NCBI RefSeq assembly: GCF_023702065.1
Contig: NZ_QFDM01000003.1
Coordinates: 248,001 to 312,000 of the forward strand
Direction: 5' to 3'
Length of the DNA stretch: 64,000 nt
DNA from: Methanoculleus oceani
Lineage (GTDB): Archaea; Halobacteriota; Methanomicrobia; Methanomicrobiales; Methanoculleaceae
Made by a program: the position numbers and the translations under genes. The notes beneath the pieces are model-generated. The model ran no database searches. It was not told where the DNA came from and was given only the letters and a program-made list of their open reading frames with translations. Below, in pieces: positions 25,210 through 34,097 of the stretch (the first letter of the stretch is position 1; the number at the start of each line of letters is the position of its first letter).

Positions 25210-26982
25210 TCACGACTTCGAGATCTCCGCGTAGTAGTATTCCCCGGCGGCGACCTGTTCGCGGTCCAGGAACGAACCCGGCTTGTTGATCCGCGGCCGC
25301 CCGCTCTTGTCCCGCCGGAAGGTGATCCCGAGCGCCTCGAGGAACCGGTTCATGCCCGGCGCCATATCGAACGGCCCGGCGGCCTTGCCGTGCAGACCCG
25401 GCTCGCCCTCGAAGACCAGGATCCGGTCGCTGATCATGTCGATGACGTAGATGTCGTGGTCGATCACGAGCGTGCTCGCATCCCGCCCTTCTGCGTGTTT
25501 CCTGATCATCCGGGAGATCTTCACCCGCTGCTCCACGTCGAGGTGAGCGCTCGGCTCGTCTAAGATGTAGAGGTCGGCGTCGCGCGAGAGGCAGACCGCG
25601 ATGGCCACCCGCTGGAGTTCGCCGCCGGAGAGCGTGTTCACCGGCGCCTGGAGGAGCTGCGAGAGCGAGAGGGGCTCTAAGATCTCGTGCTGGTAGAACG
25701 AGGTGTCGAACTTCGTCGTCGTCTGCCGGAGGATCTCCTCGACGGTCGCCTCCGAGTCCCCTTTGAGGTACTGCGGCTTGTAGGAGATCCGCACCCGGGT
25801 ATCCATCGACCCGGTGTCGGGTTCGAGCACCCCGGCAAGGAGCTGGGCGAACGTGCTCTTCCCGATGCCGTTCGCCCCGAGCACCCCGAGGACTTCCCCG
25901 CTCCGGATCTCCCCGCCGTCGACGGTGAGCGAGAACTGCTCGAAACGCTTCGTCATCGACGGGAACGCAAGAAGCACCTCCCGGTCCGACTCGGAAGCGT
26001 GGGCCCGGGTATCGAACGTCACCGCATACGTCCTGAACCTGACGTTCTCCTCCGGGAGGAAGCCCTCCAGGTACTGGTTGATCCCCACCCGGACGCCTTT
26101 CGGGTGGGTGATGACGCCGAAGACCGCCGGTTCTCCGTAGGCGATGTGCACGGTATCGGCAAGCATATCGAGGATGGCAAGGTCGTGCTCGACGATCACG
26201 ACCGGCCGCTCCAGGGCGAGTTCCCGGATGAGGTTCGCGGCGGCCATCCGCTGGTAGACGTCGAGGTACGGCGTGATCTCATCGAGGAAGTAGAAGTCGG
26301 CGTCACGCGAAAGACAGGCGGTGATCGCCACCCGCTGCAGCTCGCCGCCGGAGAGGGTCGCTATTGGCCGGTCGATGACCGCCGCAAGCGATAACCGGTC
26401 GATGTAGTAGTCGAGTTTGCCGCGCTCGTCGGTGGTCGCGAGGAGGTCGCGCACCGACCCGGTAAAGACCTTCGGGATCTGGTCGATATACTGCGGCTTC
26501 ACGGCGACCTTCACGTTCTTCTGCGAGAGCAACTGGAGGTAGTCGAAGAGCTCGGTTCCCTGGTAGAGGTCGAGGACTTCCTTCCACGAGACCTCGGTGT
26601 CGGTCCTCCCCAGGTTCGGGACGAGCGTGCCCGAGAGGATCTTCACCGACGTGCTCTTGCCGATACCGTTCGGACCCAGAATGCCGGTGACCTTCCCCTC
26701 GACGGGGATCGGAAGGCCGTAGAGGACGAAACCGTTCTGGCCGTAGCGGTGGATCGGCCGGTCGAGCTGTTCGGGAAGGTTGACGATGTCGAGGGCCTCG
26801 AACGGGCACTTCTTCACGCAGATGCCGCATCCGACACAGAGTTCCTCGGATATGACGGCTTTCTGGTCTTCGCCGATGACGACGGTCTCGTCGCCGGTCC
26901 GGACACGCGGGCAGTAGAGGATGCACTCGGTGCCGCACTTGGCGGGGTGGCACCGATCACGGTGTACAACAGCAATACGCAT
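25210..26982 (-). CDS. rli1: ABCE1/Rli1 ribosome-recycling ATPase
   Basis: Splits ribosomes after termination or rescue together with aRF1 or Pelota. The 590 residues have an N-terminal double 4Fe-4S domain (RCHPAKCGTECILYCP and LCVGCGICVKKCPFEAL) and two ABC modules, each with a Walker A (GPNGIGKST near 105, GANGIGKST near 370) and an identical signature LSGGELQRVAI. Length matches archaeal ABCE1. It ends a minus-strand run of translation-quality genes that includes Pelota and the RqcH/NEMF homologue. Confidence 0.96.
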   Translation of the reverse strand: MRIAVVHRDRCHPAKCGTECILYCPRVRTGDETVVIGEDQKAVISEELCVGCGICVKKCPFEALDIVNLPEQLDRPIHRYGQNGFVLYGLPIPVEGKVTGILGPNGIGKSTSVKILSGTLVPNLGRTDTEVSWKEVLDLYQGTELFDYLQLLSQKNVKVAVKPQYIDQIPKVFTGSVRDLLATTDERGKLDYYIDRLSLAAVIDRPIATLSGGELQRVAITACLSRDADFYFLDEITPYLDVYQRMAAANLIRELALERPVVIVEHDLAILDMLADTVHIAYGEPAVFGVITHPKGVRVGINQYLEGFLPEENVRFRTYAVTFDTRAHASESDREVLLAFPSMTKRFEQFSLTVDGGEIRSGEVLGVLGANGIGKSTFAQLLAGVLEPDTGSMDTRVRISYKPQYLKGDSEATVEEILRQTTTKFDTSFYQHEILEPLSLSQLLQAPVNTLSGGELQRVAIAVCLSRDADLYILDEPSAHLDVEQRVKISRMIRKHAEGRDASTLVIDHDIYVIDMISDRILVFEGEPGLHGKAAGPFDMAPGMNRFLEALGITFRRDKSGRPRINKPGSFLDREQVAAGEYYYAEISKS

Positions 26983-26988
26983 GGGAGA

Positions 26989-27351
26989 TCACAGGACGGT
27001 AGTGGTCAAGAGGATCGTCCAGGTCATGAACCAGAGCGCGAACGTCATGAAACTCTGGTAGAACCAGTCCTTGCCGGTCAGTTCCATGTAGTCGACCCCA
27101 AGGAGCATGAAGATGTGCTTCTGGAAGACGACGCCCGCCATCAGGAGCAGAAGGCCTATGATGGCGTTCGCCTGGAGGCCGGTGACCGGGTCCGGGGTGC
27201 CGGAGAGGTAGAACGAGAGTCCTCCGGTCAGGATGCCCATGAAACAGGCTATAAGCGTCCGCTTTATCCGATTTCTGTGCTCGACCTGTTTCTCGGCACG
27301 GGTCCGCGGCCGTGTCTTCTCAACCTCTTCTGCTACCGCATTCTCGCTCAT
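26989..27351 (-). CDS. archaeal EMC6-like membrane protein
   Basis: A 120-residue protein with a charged cytosolic N-terminus (about 35 residues) and three transmembrane helices (LIACFMGILTGGLSFYL, IIGLLLLMAGVVFQKHIFML, FALWFMTWTILLTTT). Size, topology and the FMGILTGGLSFYLSG segment fit archaeal EMC6 homologues, which work with Oxa1-superfamily proteins in membrane insertion. It lies 6 bases upstream of ABCE1, so insertion and ribosome recycling factors are made together. Confidence 0.75.
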   Translation of the reverse strand: MSENAVAEEVEKTRPRTRAEKQVEHRNRIKRTLIACFMGILTGGLSFYLSGTPDPVTGLQANAIIGLLLLMAGVVFQKHIFMLLGVDYMELTGKDWFYQSFMTFALWFMTWTILLTTTVL

Positions 27352-27473
27352 CGTGACACCAGTGTTACGCCATTCCGGAAAGGGAAGTCTCTTCGGGACG
27401 GTGGCCCGGCGGAGAAAACAGGCTCCCGGCCACTCCCCGGATTGACGGAATTACTACATAATAGGGTGTTCTC

Positions 27474-27486
27474 CGGTTATAAAGGT
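27474..27486 (-). promoter_or_regulatory. probable TATA box for the EMC6-ABCE1 pair
   Basis: On the minus strand CCTTTATAACC is a good archaeal TATA element in the 157-base gap after Pelota. It would give a leader of about 100 bases before the EMC6-like gene. Confidence 0.4.
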
Positions 27487-27508
27487 AGGCAACTTCCGGC
27501 GAGCGGCC

Positions 27509-28534
27509 TCACTCGATCCTGTACCGCAGGAGCGCCGCAGCACCGCCGAGGGCCGCGAGGCGCTCTCCCGGCTCGAACTCGGTGCTCATCACCACGACCG
27601 TTGCGTTGACCTGCTCGGCCTGTTCGATGACACCCATAGCCTCTTCGTCCCGGAGCAGGGTGTCGGAGACCAGCACCGTCTCCGCCGCACCGTAGGCAAT
27701 CGCCTTCCTGACCTCGTCGATGCCGTAGGCGACGGCGCCTTCGGTCGCGATCCGGTGCAGGACTTCGTCCATCATCCTGACCTCCCGCGCAAGGTGGAGG
27801 TCGCCGAGCAACCGCTCGAGGATTCCCTGCCCGATGACCTCCTGCACGGCGCCTCGCCCGATGCGTCGTGTCTCGACCGCGACCATCCGTTCCGCGAGGT
27901 CGGGAGCACGGGCTTTCACGTAATTCGCGAACTCGTCCTTCACGAATCCCGGGCCCGCGACGACCAGGGGGCCGGTGACCGCGGCAAGCGCCTCAAGCGT
28001 CTTCTCGAAGAGCACCGACCGGGTGCCGGCATCGGCACCCTTGCTGCTCCCGACCGTAACAGTGGTCACCCACTCCGGGCCGAACTGGCGCAGGCGGTAG
28101 ACCTGCGCTTCCCCCTCCTCGACGCTCACGACGTGAACAACGCCGTACGCGGAAGCATCGACAGCCCGCCGGATCCGCTCGCAGTCGACGGGCCGCCACT
28201 GTTTGACGACCGAGATCTCGAACCCGATCTCGACGTTTAAGGTGTGGTGTGCAGTGACGTCCACCCCGCTTTCGATGGTGCCGCCGATGCGGAGGCGGTT
28301 CGTGTGCTGGTGGAACTCCACCTTCTCGACCCGGATCCCGAGCCGGACCGGCCGCTTCTCGGCCTTCTCCGGCCGGAGTTTGTCGGTTGCCGCCTCCACG
28401 CTCCGGAAGGTCGTCGCAAAGACGAGATCTCCCGGCCCGACCAGGTGGGAGAGGTGCCAGATGTCGTCGAGCGTCTCCGGGAAGAGACGTATCTCGCCGA
28501 ACCGCTTCTTCATCTCCCGAACTTCAGCCTTCAT
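27509..28534 (-). CDS. pelA: Pelota/Dom34 mRNA surveillance factor
   Basis: Recognises ribosomes stalled without a stop codon and, with aEF1A and ABCE1, releases them. The start at 28534 gives 341 residues beginning MKAEVREMKK and overlaps the upstream gene by 4 bases; longer upstream readings enter that gene and lack the fold. An SFR1-like N-terminal domain (LFPETLDDIWHLSHLVGPGD) is followed by central and C-terminal eRF1-like domains (VVAGPGFVKDEFANYV; AAETVLVSDTLLRDEE). No GGQ motif is present, as expected for Pelota. Confidence 0.94.
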   Translation of the reverse strand: MKAEVREMKKRFGEIRLFPETLDDIWHLSHLVGPGDLVFATTFRSVEAATDKLRPEKAEKRPVRLGIRVEKVEFHQHTNRLRIGGTIESGVDVTAHHTLNVEIGFEISVVKQWRPVDCERIRRAVDASAYGVVHVVSVEEGEAQVYRLRQFGPEWVTTVTVGSSKGADAGTRSVLFEKTLEALAAVTGPLVVAGPGFVKDEFANYVKARAPDLAERMVAVETRRIGRGAVQEVIGQGILERLLGDLHLAREVRMMDEVLHRIATEGAVAYGIDEVRKAIAYGAAETVLVSDTLLRDEEAMGVIEQAEQVNATVVVMSTEFEPGERLAALGGAAALLRYRIE

Positions 28535-30429
28535 GGTTCCACGATATCGGAGCCCCCCGGCGGGACGAATGCGGCGACCGCCTCGGTGTTCAGGGCGTTC
28601 TTGAGCCCTTTCCACTCGTCTTCCGAGAGTTTATCCCTGAGTGCCCGGACTACCTTCTTTGCGGTGTCGTTCGGTTCGAACTGCCCGGGACGGAGTTCCA
28701 CACTCACCTTCGTCCGCCCGCTGACGGCACCGGGGGGGCCGCCGATGACGGCGACCTCGGGCGCCATCGCAAGACCGATCGCCACGCCGAGGGGGACGTT
28801 CCGGAAGTACTGCCGCTCTCCGCGGACGATGAAAGCGCCCCTCGCCACGTACTCTCCGGACTCAGGCGTCTTGCTCACCTGGTCGGGGCGGGCGGCGTAG
28901 ACGTCCGCCGTGAAGTGCCCGGCCTTCCAGGCGTTGGAGTAGGATGCGGCAAACTGCACGGCCTCGTCCAGGCGTTCGGTCGCGCCCTTCACGATGACGA
29001 CGCTCCCGCCGTGGACGTCGGCGTGAACGAAGAGGTCACCCCCCTCCATGTACTTCTTGACGAGTTCCTCGTTCTGGGAGGCGTCCCGGCCGCCGATGAC
29101 GAGAGTGCCGTCGGTGGTAGTGAACCAGCGGAACCGGTGGTACCACCGCTTCTTCAAGAGGGCAAGGTTCTGTTTATGCCGGGGCTTCTCGGGGACCATC
29201 CGCTCCATCGCCGCGAGTGCGCCCGTCTTCTTCTTCTTGAACTTCTTGATGAAATCGTAGTAGCGGCCGAGGTTCTGCTCCATCGTCTCGTGGACGTAGA
29301 CCTTCACCCGCTCCTCTTCAAGACCGAGTTCCACCGCCGCCTCGGCAGGGTGGACCGCACGGACCATCTTTGCCGCCGCATTCCCGCTGTTCGACTTGAG
29401 GACCTGCTCGATCTCCTGCCACGAGCGATCTCTGCTTGCTTCGTCGAGCGTCGTTATGATCCCGGTGACTGCGGTGTAGTTCTCGTAGAGCACCTCCACG
29501 ACTCGTTCGTACCGCTCGATCTTCTTCTCAAACCCCTTAATAGCCTCCGCCTGGCGCCGACGGATCACCTCCGCCTGGGAGAGGCGAGGTTTCTCGGCTC
29601 CGGCCTCCTCCTTCTCGCCCGCCACCTTCGGGTAGAATGCATCCAGAGCCTCGCTGAAGGTCGCAAACCGCTCGCGAACCTCCTCGCCGGCAAGCACCAC
29701 CGGCCAGCACCCGGACGGCGTTATCACCGGCTCGTTGCGTCTCGCAACATCGGTCATCAGGCGATCGAACGCTTCCCGGACCGCCTCCGCGTTCACTTCC
29801 GCGGCTGCGGCGCTCTTCTCGACGCCCGCCGTCCTGCAGACTTCTTCGGCATACGCGCCGCCGAGCATGCACCCGACGGCGAGCGTCCGGACGATGTCGC
29901 GGTCGGACCCGGCAAGCATTGTCCGGAACTCAACAGGAGGGAGCGTCGAGCAGTCGGACCCCTCGAAGGCGTAGACCGCGCCGGGGACCACCTCCCGGGT
30001 CTTGAACCGGTGGTGCCAGAGGGGCTTTATTATCGTATACCCTTCGTCGCAGAGGACCGCGTTCCCCTCGTCGAAGAGTTCGAAGATGAGGTGATAGGTC
30101 GTGTCCCTCTTTCCGACGTCGATGCTCACGGTGCGCTCGAGCCCGAGCTGGCGGATGCCGAGCACCTTTCCGCCTTCGAGGTGCTTCCTGAGCAGCATCG
30201 CGAAACTCGGCGGATTCTTCGGGGGTGTGGGGAACTCCGCGGTGAAGTGGGCACGCCGTCCCGTCTCGACGAGGAACAGATACTTTGCCCGGTCTTCCCC
30301 GTTCAGCCTGATACCGAGGGTCTTCGCGTCGAACTGGTAGATCTTGCCGACCCAGAGCGGGAGGCGATCGGCGGCCTCCGCCACCAGTGCCCGAAGATCG
30401 ACCCCGCTCATTCCCTGTAGTGTCGCCAT
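28531..30429 (-). CDS. RqcH/NEMF-family ribosome quality control protein
   Basis: Archaeal member of the NEMF/Rqc2/RqcH family, often mislabelled fibronectin-binding protein. It binds obstructed large subunits with peptidyl-tRNA, and bacterial relatives add alanine tails. The 632 residues contain an NFACT-N domain (MSGVDLRALVAEAADRLPLW), helix-hairpin regions, a coiled coil near 290-330, and a C-terminal NFACT-R domain (RWFTTTDGTLVIGGRDASQN, GDLFVHADVHGGSVVIVKG). The ATGA overlap with Pelota ties stalled-ribosome detection and clearance into one transcript. Confidence 0.92.
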   Translation of the reverse strand: MATLQGMSGVDLRALVAEAADRLPLWVGKIYQFDAKTLGIRLNGEDRAKYLFLVETGRRAHFTAEFPTPPKNPPSFAMLLRKHLEGGKVLGIRQLGLERTVSIDVGKRDTTYHLIFELFDEGNAVLCDEGYTIIKPLWHHRFKTREVVPGAVYAFEGSDCSTLPPVEFRTMLAGSDRDIVRTLAVGCMLGGAYAEEVCRTAGVEKSAAAAEVNAEAVREAFDRLMTDVARRNEPVITPSGCWPVVLAGEEVRERFATFSEALDAFYPKVAGEKEEAGAEKPRLSQAEVIRRRQAEAIKGFEKKIERYERVVEVLYENYTAVTGIITTLDEASRDRSWQEIEQVLKSNSGNAAAKMVRAVHPAEAAVELGLEEERVKVYVHETMEQNLGRYYDFIKKFKKKKTGALAAMERMVPEKPRHKQNLALLKKRWYHRFRWFTTTDGTLVIGGRDASQNEELVKKYMEGGDLFVHADVHGGSVVIVKGATERLDEAVQFAASYSNAWKAGHFTADVYAARPDQVSKTPESGEYVARGAFIVRGERQYFRNVPLGVAIGLAMAPEVAVIGGPPGAVSGRTKVSVELRPGQFEPNDTAKKVVRALRDKLSEDEWKGLKNALNTEAVAAFVPPGGSDIVEP

Positions 30430-30520
30430 TGGTTCCAGAATACATTCGGCCCGGTACCTAAAGAAGGGTACTGCCGGCGGAAACGCTCTTCAAAAAAGCA
30501 AAACGTGAGAGGGAGGGGGA

Positions 30521-31243
30521 TTACTCCTCGGACTCTTCCGTCTCTTCGATCTCGGTAATCTCGGGCGCCGTCTCCGGCGTCGCCGGGCGGGAGACCGTCT
30601 CCTTCATGACGACGTCGTTGATATCGGGATAGTTTTCAAATATCTCGCGGACGAGGGTGCCCCGCCAGACCATCCAGCGCCTGTCGTATGCGATCGCGGG
30701 AGGAAGCGCCAGTTCGGCCACTCCGTCGGCGATGCTGATCTCGATGTCGGTCCGGCCCGAGAAGAGCTTGATGAGACCCTTGATCTGTTCTACCGGGTCC
30801 TCGACCTTCTCGAGGATTGCATAAGAGTAGTTCAGGGTCTTCCCGGCAAGCGGGTGGTTGAAGTCGACGACCGCACGCCTTCCGATGACGTCGACGACGA
30901 CGCCCTCGCGGCCTTCGACCTCGATCCGGGTTCCACGCTTGGGTTTCTCGCGGAACTGCGTGACCGGGACGGACCGGACACCATCTTCCTCGTGTGCCCC
31001 GAACGCCTTCTCGGGCGGGACGTCGACCTCTCCCTCGGCGCCGACATCCTTGCCTATCAGTTCGTCCTCAAGGCCGATGATGACGTGGTGGCTCCCCAGG
31101 CGAACGGTGACCGGACCGTACTCCGCTCGCGGGTTGTAGATCCCTTCTTCCTTTGCGTTCTCCTCATCCGTGGTATCGAAGATATTCTCACCGACGCGGC
31201 CGGTGTATCTGAGCCTGATAAAATCTCCTTCCTGAAGTGCCAT
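30521..31243 (-). CDS. FKBP-type peptidyl-prolyl isomerase, SlyD-like
   Basis: Folding helper that isomerises prolyl bonds. The start at 31243 gives 240 residues (MALQEGDFIRLRYTGRV) with gggtg upstream; an in-frame start at 31270 is possible. The FKBP fold is split by an insert-in-flap domain (VDVPPEKAFGAHEEDGVRSV to VVDFNHPLAGKTLNY), the archaeal long form. A C-terminal extension of about 100 residues ends in a very acidic tail (EITEIEETEESEE). It is separated from RqcH by about 90 bases. Confidence 0.9.
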   Translation of the reverse strand: MALQEGDFIRLRYTGRVGENIFDTTDEENAKEEGIYNPRAEYGPVTVRLGSHHVIIGLEDELIGKDVGAEGEVDVPPEKAFGAHEEDGVRSVPVTQFREKPKRGTRIEVEGREGVVVDVIGRRAVVDFNHPLAGKTLNYSYAILEKVEDPVEQIKGLIKLFSGRTDIEISIADGVAELALPPAIAYDRRWMVWRGTLVREIFENYPDINDVVMKETVSRPATPETAPEITEIEETEESEE

Positions 31244-31345
31244 TCCATTCACCCTGGATAGCAGACGCATTATGGCTCCGGTACGCCTTCCGTACCGGCC
31301 CGCCGCATGCCTGCATCTCGTTGTCCCACTTTATTTGGATGGAAT

Positions 31346-31356
31346 GGTATTTATAC
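31346..31356. promoter_or_regulatory. divergent TATA element, FKBP versus STAND ATPase
   Basis: GGTATTTATAC reads as a TATA box on either strand (GTATAAATACC on the minus). The plus-strand start at 31388 is about 35 bases away; the minus-strand FKBP start is about 100 bases away. Confidence 0.45.
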
Positions 31357-31387
31357 TGTCCACCGGAACACCCCGGCGGGCAGGATC

Positions 31388-32893
31388 ATGGTTGAGGTGC
31401 AGCAGCGGGCCTGGGGTGTATCGTATGCCCCCTCTCCCCCGGAGGAGTTCTGCGGCAGACAGGAGGAGCGTGAACGGCTTTCGGCCGTTCTCTCGCGTGC
31501 AGGAGAACACGGGCAGGCGGTGATGATCTCCGGCCCGCCCGGTATCGGAAAGAGTTCTCTCTTAAACCGGCTCGCATACGAGGTGCAGGAACGCCCCGGC
31601 GGGCTGCAGTCTCCCGTCCTCAGGGGTGAGGTCTTCGACCTCCCGGGAATGATCTTCTCTGCATTTCGGGAACTGTTGAAAGACCTGCAGCGCTCTGCCG
31701 CATCCGCAAGATTCGGGGACACCCTCGATGCCGAAGGCATGAAAGAGGCGATCCGGTATGCCGACGACGTCTTCGAGAAGTATGCCGCCACGGTGGAGCC
31801 GGTCGGTCTGCTCTCGAGGACCGGCGAAGAGATCATCGGTATCTTCGCCCGGTCGCCCGGGGTAGGGTACGACCGGGTACACCAGGCGTTCGAGGAGCTG
31901 CTCGGGGAACTCGGGAGACTGATGGTCGGGACCGGCCGTGTTGCGGCGGTCCTGCTCGACGATGTCCATCTCGCCTCGAGCCTCGATCGCCGCCTCCTCC
32001 GGGATGTCATGCACGACCTCCCGCCCGGCATCCTCCTCGCCTTCACCTGCCGGACGGAAGATGGGGGCGGCTCCGGATACGCAACGATGCGGGAGGAACT
32101 TCGAGGTTCCGGGATACCGGAAGTGCCGCTCTCCGGGATGCAGCGGCACGAGATCCGGGAGATGGGGGAGAAGCGGTTTGATCTCTCCATCGACGACGCA
32201 GCCGCCGGCCTCCTCGAGGAGACCTCGGGCGACCCGTTCAGCCTCATGGCCTGCTTCAACGCCCTGCGCCACCGGGGTCTTGCACCGTCCCGGGCAACCA
32301 TCGCGGACGTGCTCGCCGGGGCGGAGGACCCGGCAGGACTCGCCTTTGCCACGCTCCCCGAGTCGGGGAGGGCGTGGGCGGAGAATCTCTGCGTCTTAAA
32401 CCCCCCGCTCCCGGTGCAGGTCATGGCCTGCATGCTCGATCTCCAGGGGGCGGATGTGACGCTGATGACCGACAGGATGCAGGAGAGCGGCATATTCCGG
32501 AGGCTCCCGGGCGGGGAGTACGCCTTCGCACACCCCCTCCTGCAGGAGCACTGCAGGCACGGGCTCTCTGCAGACGCAAGAGTTGCGCTTAACGCCCGTG
32601 CGGCAGACTGCTTCGAACGTTCCATGCACCGCCTCTCCGGCAGGCTGCACGTCCTTCTCTCGCTTGCCTGCCACTTCTTCCACGCGCGGGAGCACGGAAA
32701 GGCGGCGGACCTGAGCCTGGAACTCGGGGTCCGGTTCTACCATCGCGAGGATTACGATACGGCCCTGGTGCTGACCGAGCGCGCGATCGTCTCTGCAGAG
32801 CGTCTCGGGGATGACGCTCTCCTCGCCGCCGCACGGCAGCAGAGAGACCTGATCCGGCAGAAGGTCTCCGGTCCGGCCCGGGCCGTGCAGTGA
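31388..32893 (+). CDS. STAND/AAA_16-type ATPase
   Basis: A 501-residue NTPase with an N-terminal segment EEFCGRQEERERLSAVLSRA, which is typical of AAA_16/Orc-like STAND proteins. Walker A is ISGPPGIGKSSLLNRLA near residue 50 and Walker B is VAAVLLDDVHLASSLD near 195. A helical C-terminal region resembles the winged helix and TPR-like arms of MalT-type proteins (ADCFERSMHRLSGRLHVLLS, YDTALVLTERAIVSAERLG). No effector domain is visible. It probably acts as a signal-dependent ATP switch; the ligand is unknown. It is not a replication Orc1, since the sensor-2 and initiator motifs are missing. Confidence 0.75.
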   Translation: MVEVQQRAWGVSYAPSPPEEFCGRQEERERLSAVLSRAGEHGQAVMISGPPGIGKSSLLNRLAYEVQERPGGLQSPVLRGEVFDLPGMIFSAFRELLKDLQRSAASARFGDTLDAEGMKEAIRYADDVFEKYAATVEPVGLLSRTGEEIIGIFARSPGVGYDRVHQAFEELLGELGRLMVGTGRVAAVLLDDVHLASSLDRRLLRDVMHDLPPGILLAFTCRTEDGGGSGYATMREELRGSGIPEVPLSGMQRHEIREMGEKRFDLSIDDAAAGLLEETSGDPFSLMACFNALRHRGLAPSRATIADVLAGAEDPAGLAFATLPESGRAWAENLCVLNPPLPVQVMACMLDLQGADVTLMTDRMQESGIFRRLPGGEYAFAHPLLQEHCRHGLSADARVALNARAADCFERSMHRLSGRLHVLLSLACHFFHAREHGKAADLSLELGVRFYHREDYDTALVLTERAIVSAERLGDDALLAAARQQRDLIRQKVSGPARAVQ

Positions 32894-32935
32894 GGGTTTA
32901 TCGTCGCTCGCGAGAGACGATCTGGTGCGACTGGC

Positions 32936-33466
32936 ATGCTCGAAGTGGAAGCAAAGTTTGGGGTCAGAGACCCGGAGGACGTCAGGGTCCGGCTCGACAG
33001 AAAGGGAGTGCAGATGGCCCGGCGGCAGCGGGAACGCGATGTCTACTACAACGCCCCCCACCGTGATTTCGGGCAGACCGACGAGGCGTTGCGGGTCAGG
33101 TACGACGATACCGGGTTTACCGTGACCTACAAAGGGCCAAGGGTCCGGGTCGGGAGCGCAAAGGCCCGCGAGGAGTTCAACCTGAAGGTAGCCTCGGGGG
33201 AAACCCTCGAGGGGATCCTCTCCCGTCTCGGTTTCCGGCTTGCCGCCACGGTCTCAAAAATGCGGGAGTTCTACGAGATGGGGGACGTGACGGTCACGCT
33301 CGACGACGTCGAGGGGCTCGGGACGTTCATCGAGATCGAGATACTGACAGAAGACGATAAAGAGGACGCTGCCGACCGGATCGGAGTGATTGCAAAAGAA
33401 TTGGGTGTAGACGGTCCACCGATCTACACCTCGTATCTGGAGATGCTGCTGTCTAGACAGCAATAA
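32936..33466 (+). CDS. CYTH-domain (CyaB/class IV adenylate cyclase-like) protein
   Basis: A 176-residue triphosphate-tunnel protein. It opens with the signature LEVEAKFGV (ExExK), followed by alternating charged strands: YYNAPHRDF, EALRVRYDD, VTYKGPRV, REEFNLKV, EIEILTED. Archaeal CyaB-like members of this size are annotated as class IV adenylate cyclases but may be thiamine-triphosphatase-like or polyphosphatase-like. It is 42 bases downstream of the STAND ATPase and converges with the phosphoesterase gene, overlapping by 14 bases. Confidence 0.88.
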   Translation: MLEVEAKFGVRDPEDVRVRLDRKGVQMARRQRERDVYYNAPHRDFGQTDEALRVRYDDTGFTVTYKGPRVRVGSAKAREEFNLKVASGETLEGILSRLGFRLAATVSKMREFYEMGDVTVTLDDVEGLGTFIEIEILTEDDKEDAADRIGVIAKELGVDGPPIYTSYLEMLLSRQQ

Positions 33467-34094
33467 GGTCGATATGGATATCTTTCGGCTCCTTCCCGAA
33501 GTGGATGATAGCGCCGTAGCCTTCTGAGGCGGGTCCGGGATTGACGACGGTGACGCCGTCGACCTCGGTTATACCCCGTGCCTCGTGGATGTGGGCACAG
33601 CAGACCAGGTCGAACCGGGTCATGTGCTTCCTGATGCTCCGGCTCCCGACGTGATCCTCGCTGACGGAATCCAGTGCCTCGTACGGCGGGGCATGGCTGA
33701 GCAGGACGTTGTGGACATTTTTGTCCATGTGGTTGGCGATCCGGGTGAGTTCTCTGTCAATCTCTTCTTCCGTCAGCTCAAACGGCGTATTGAAGGGGGT
33801 CTTGTTCGAACCCCCGAGACCGGCGAGCGTTATCTTGCCAAGGGCGATCCACGAGTTGTGCAGACAGACCGCATCCGAGCGCTCAAGCACGTCGATGATC
33901 TCGCGGGGATCACAGTTGCCGGGGATTGCGAAACACGGTACTTCAAAGTTGGAGAGTACCGAATCTACAGGCTCAAGTGGACCAAAGTTGGTGATGTCGC
34001 CTGCAATGATGACTGCATCGTAGTCGTAGCTGAGAAAAGCATCAAGCTTTCCGTAGTTACCGTGCAGATCTGCTAAGAGTAGCACATCCGTCAT
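33453..34094 (-). CDS. calcineurin-like metallophosphoesterase (YfcE/MJ0936 type)
   Basis: A two-metal phosphodiesterase of 213 residues. All family blocks are seen in order: LLADLHGNYGKLDAFL, IIAGDITNFG, AIPGNCDP, LLSHAPP and CAHIHEA. The substrate is unknown; small single-domain archaeal relatives act on phosphodiesters in vitro. The gene follows the radical SAM gene by 3 bases. Its 3' end overlaps that of the CYTH gene on the other strand. Confidence 0.92.
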   Translation of the reverse strand: MTDVLLLADLHGNYGKLDAFLSYDYDAVIIAGDITNFGPLEPVDSVLSNFEVPCFAIPGNCDPREIIDVLERSDAVCLHNSWIALGKITLAGLGGSNKTPFNTPFELTEEEIDRELTRIANHMDKNVHNVLLSHAPPYEALDSVSEDHVGSRSIRKHMTRFDLVCCAHIHEARGITEVDGVTVVNPGPASEGYGAIIHFGKEPKDIHIDLIAV

Positions 34095-34097
34095 GCA

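Noticed and set aside
31388-32893. Orc1/Cdc6 replication initiator and a replication origin nearby
   Set aside because: The ATPase lacks initiator-specific motifs, and no cluster of origin-box repeats is seen in the adjacent intergenic DNA.
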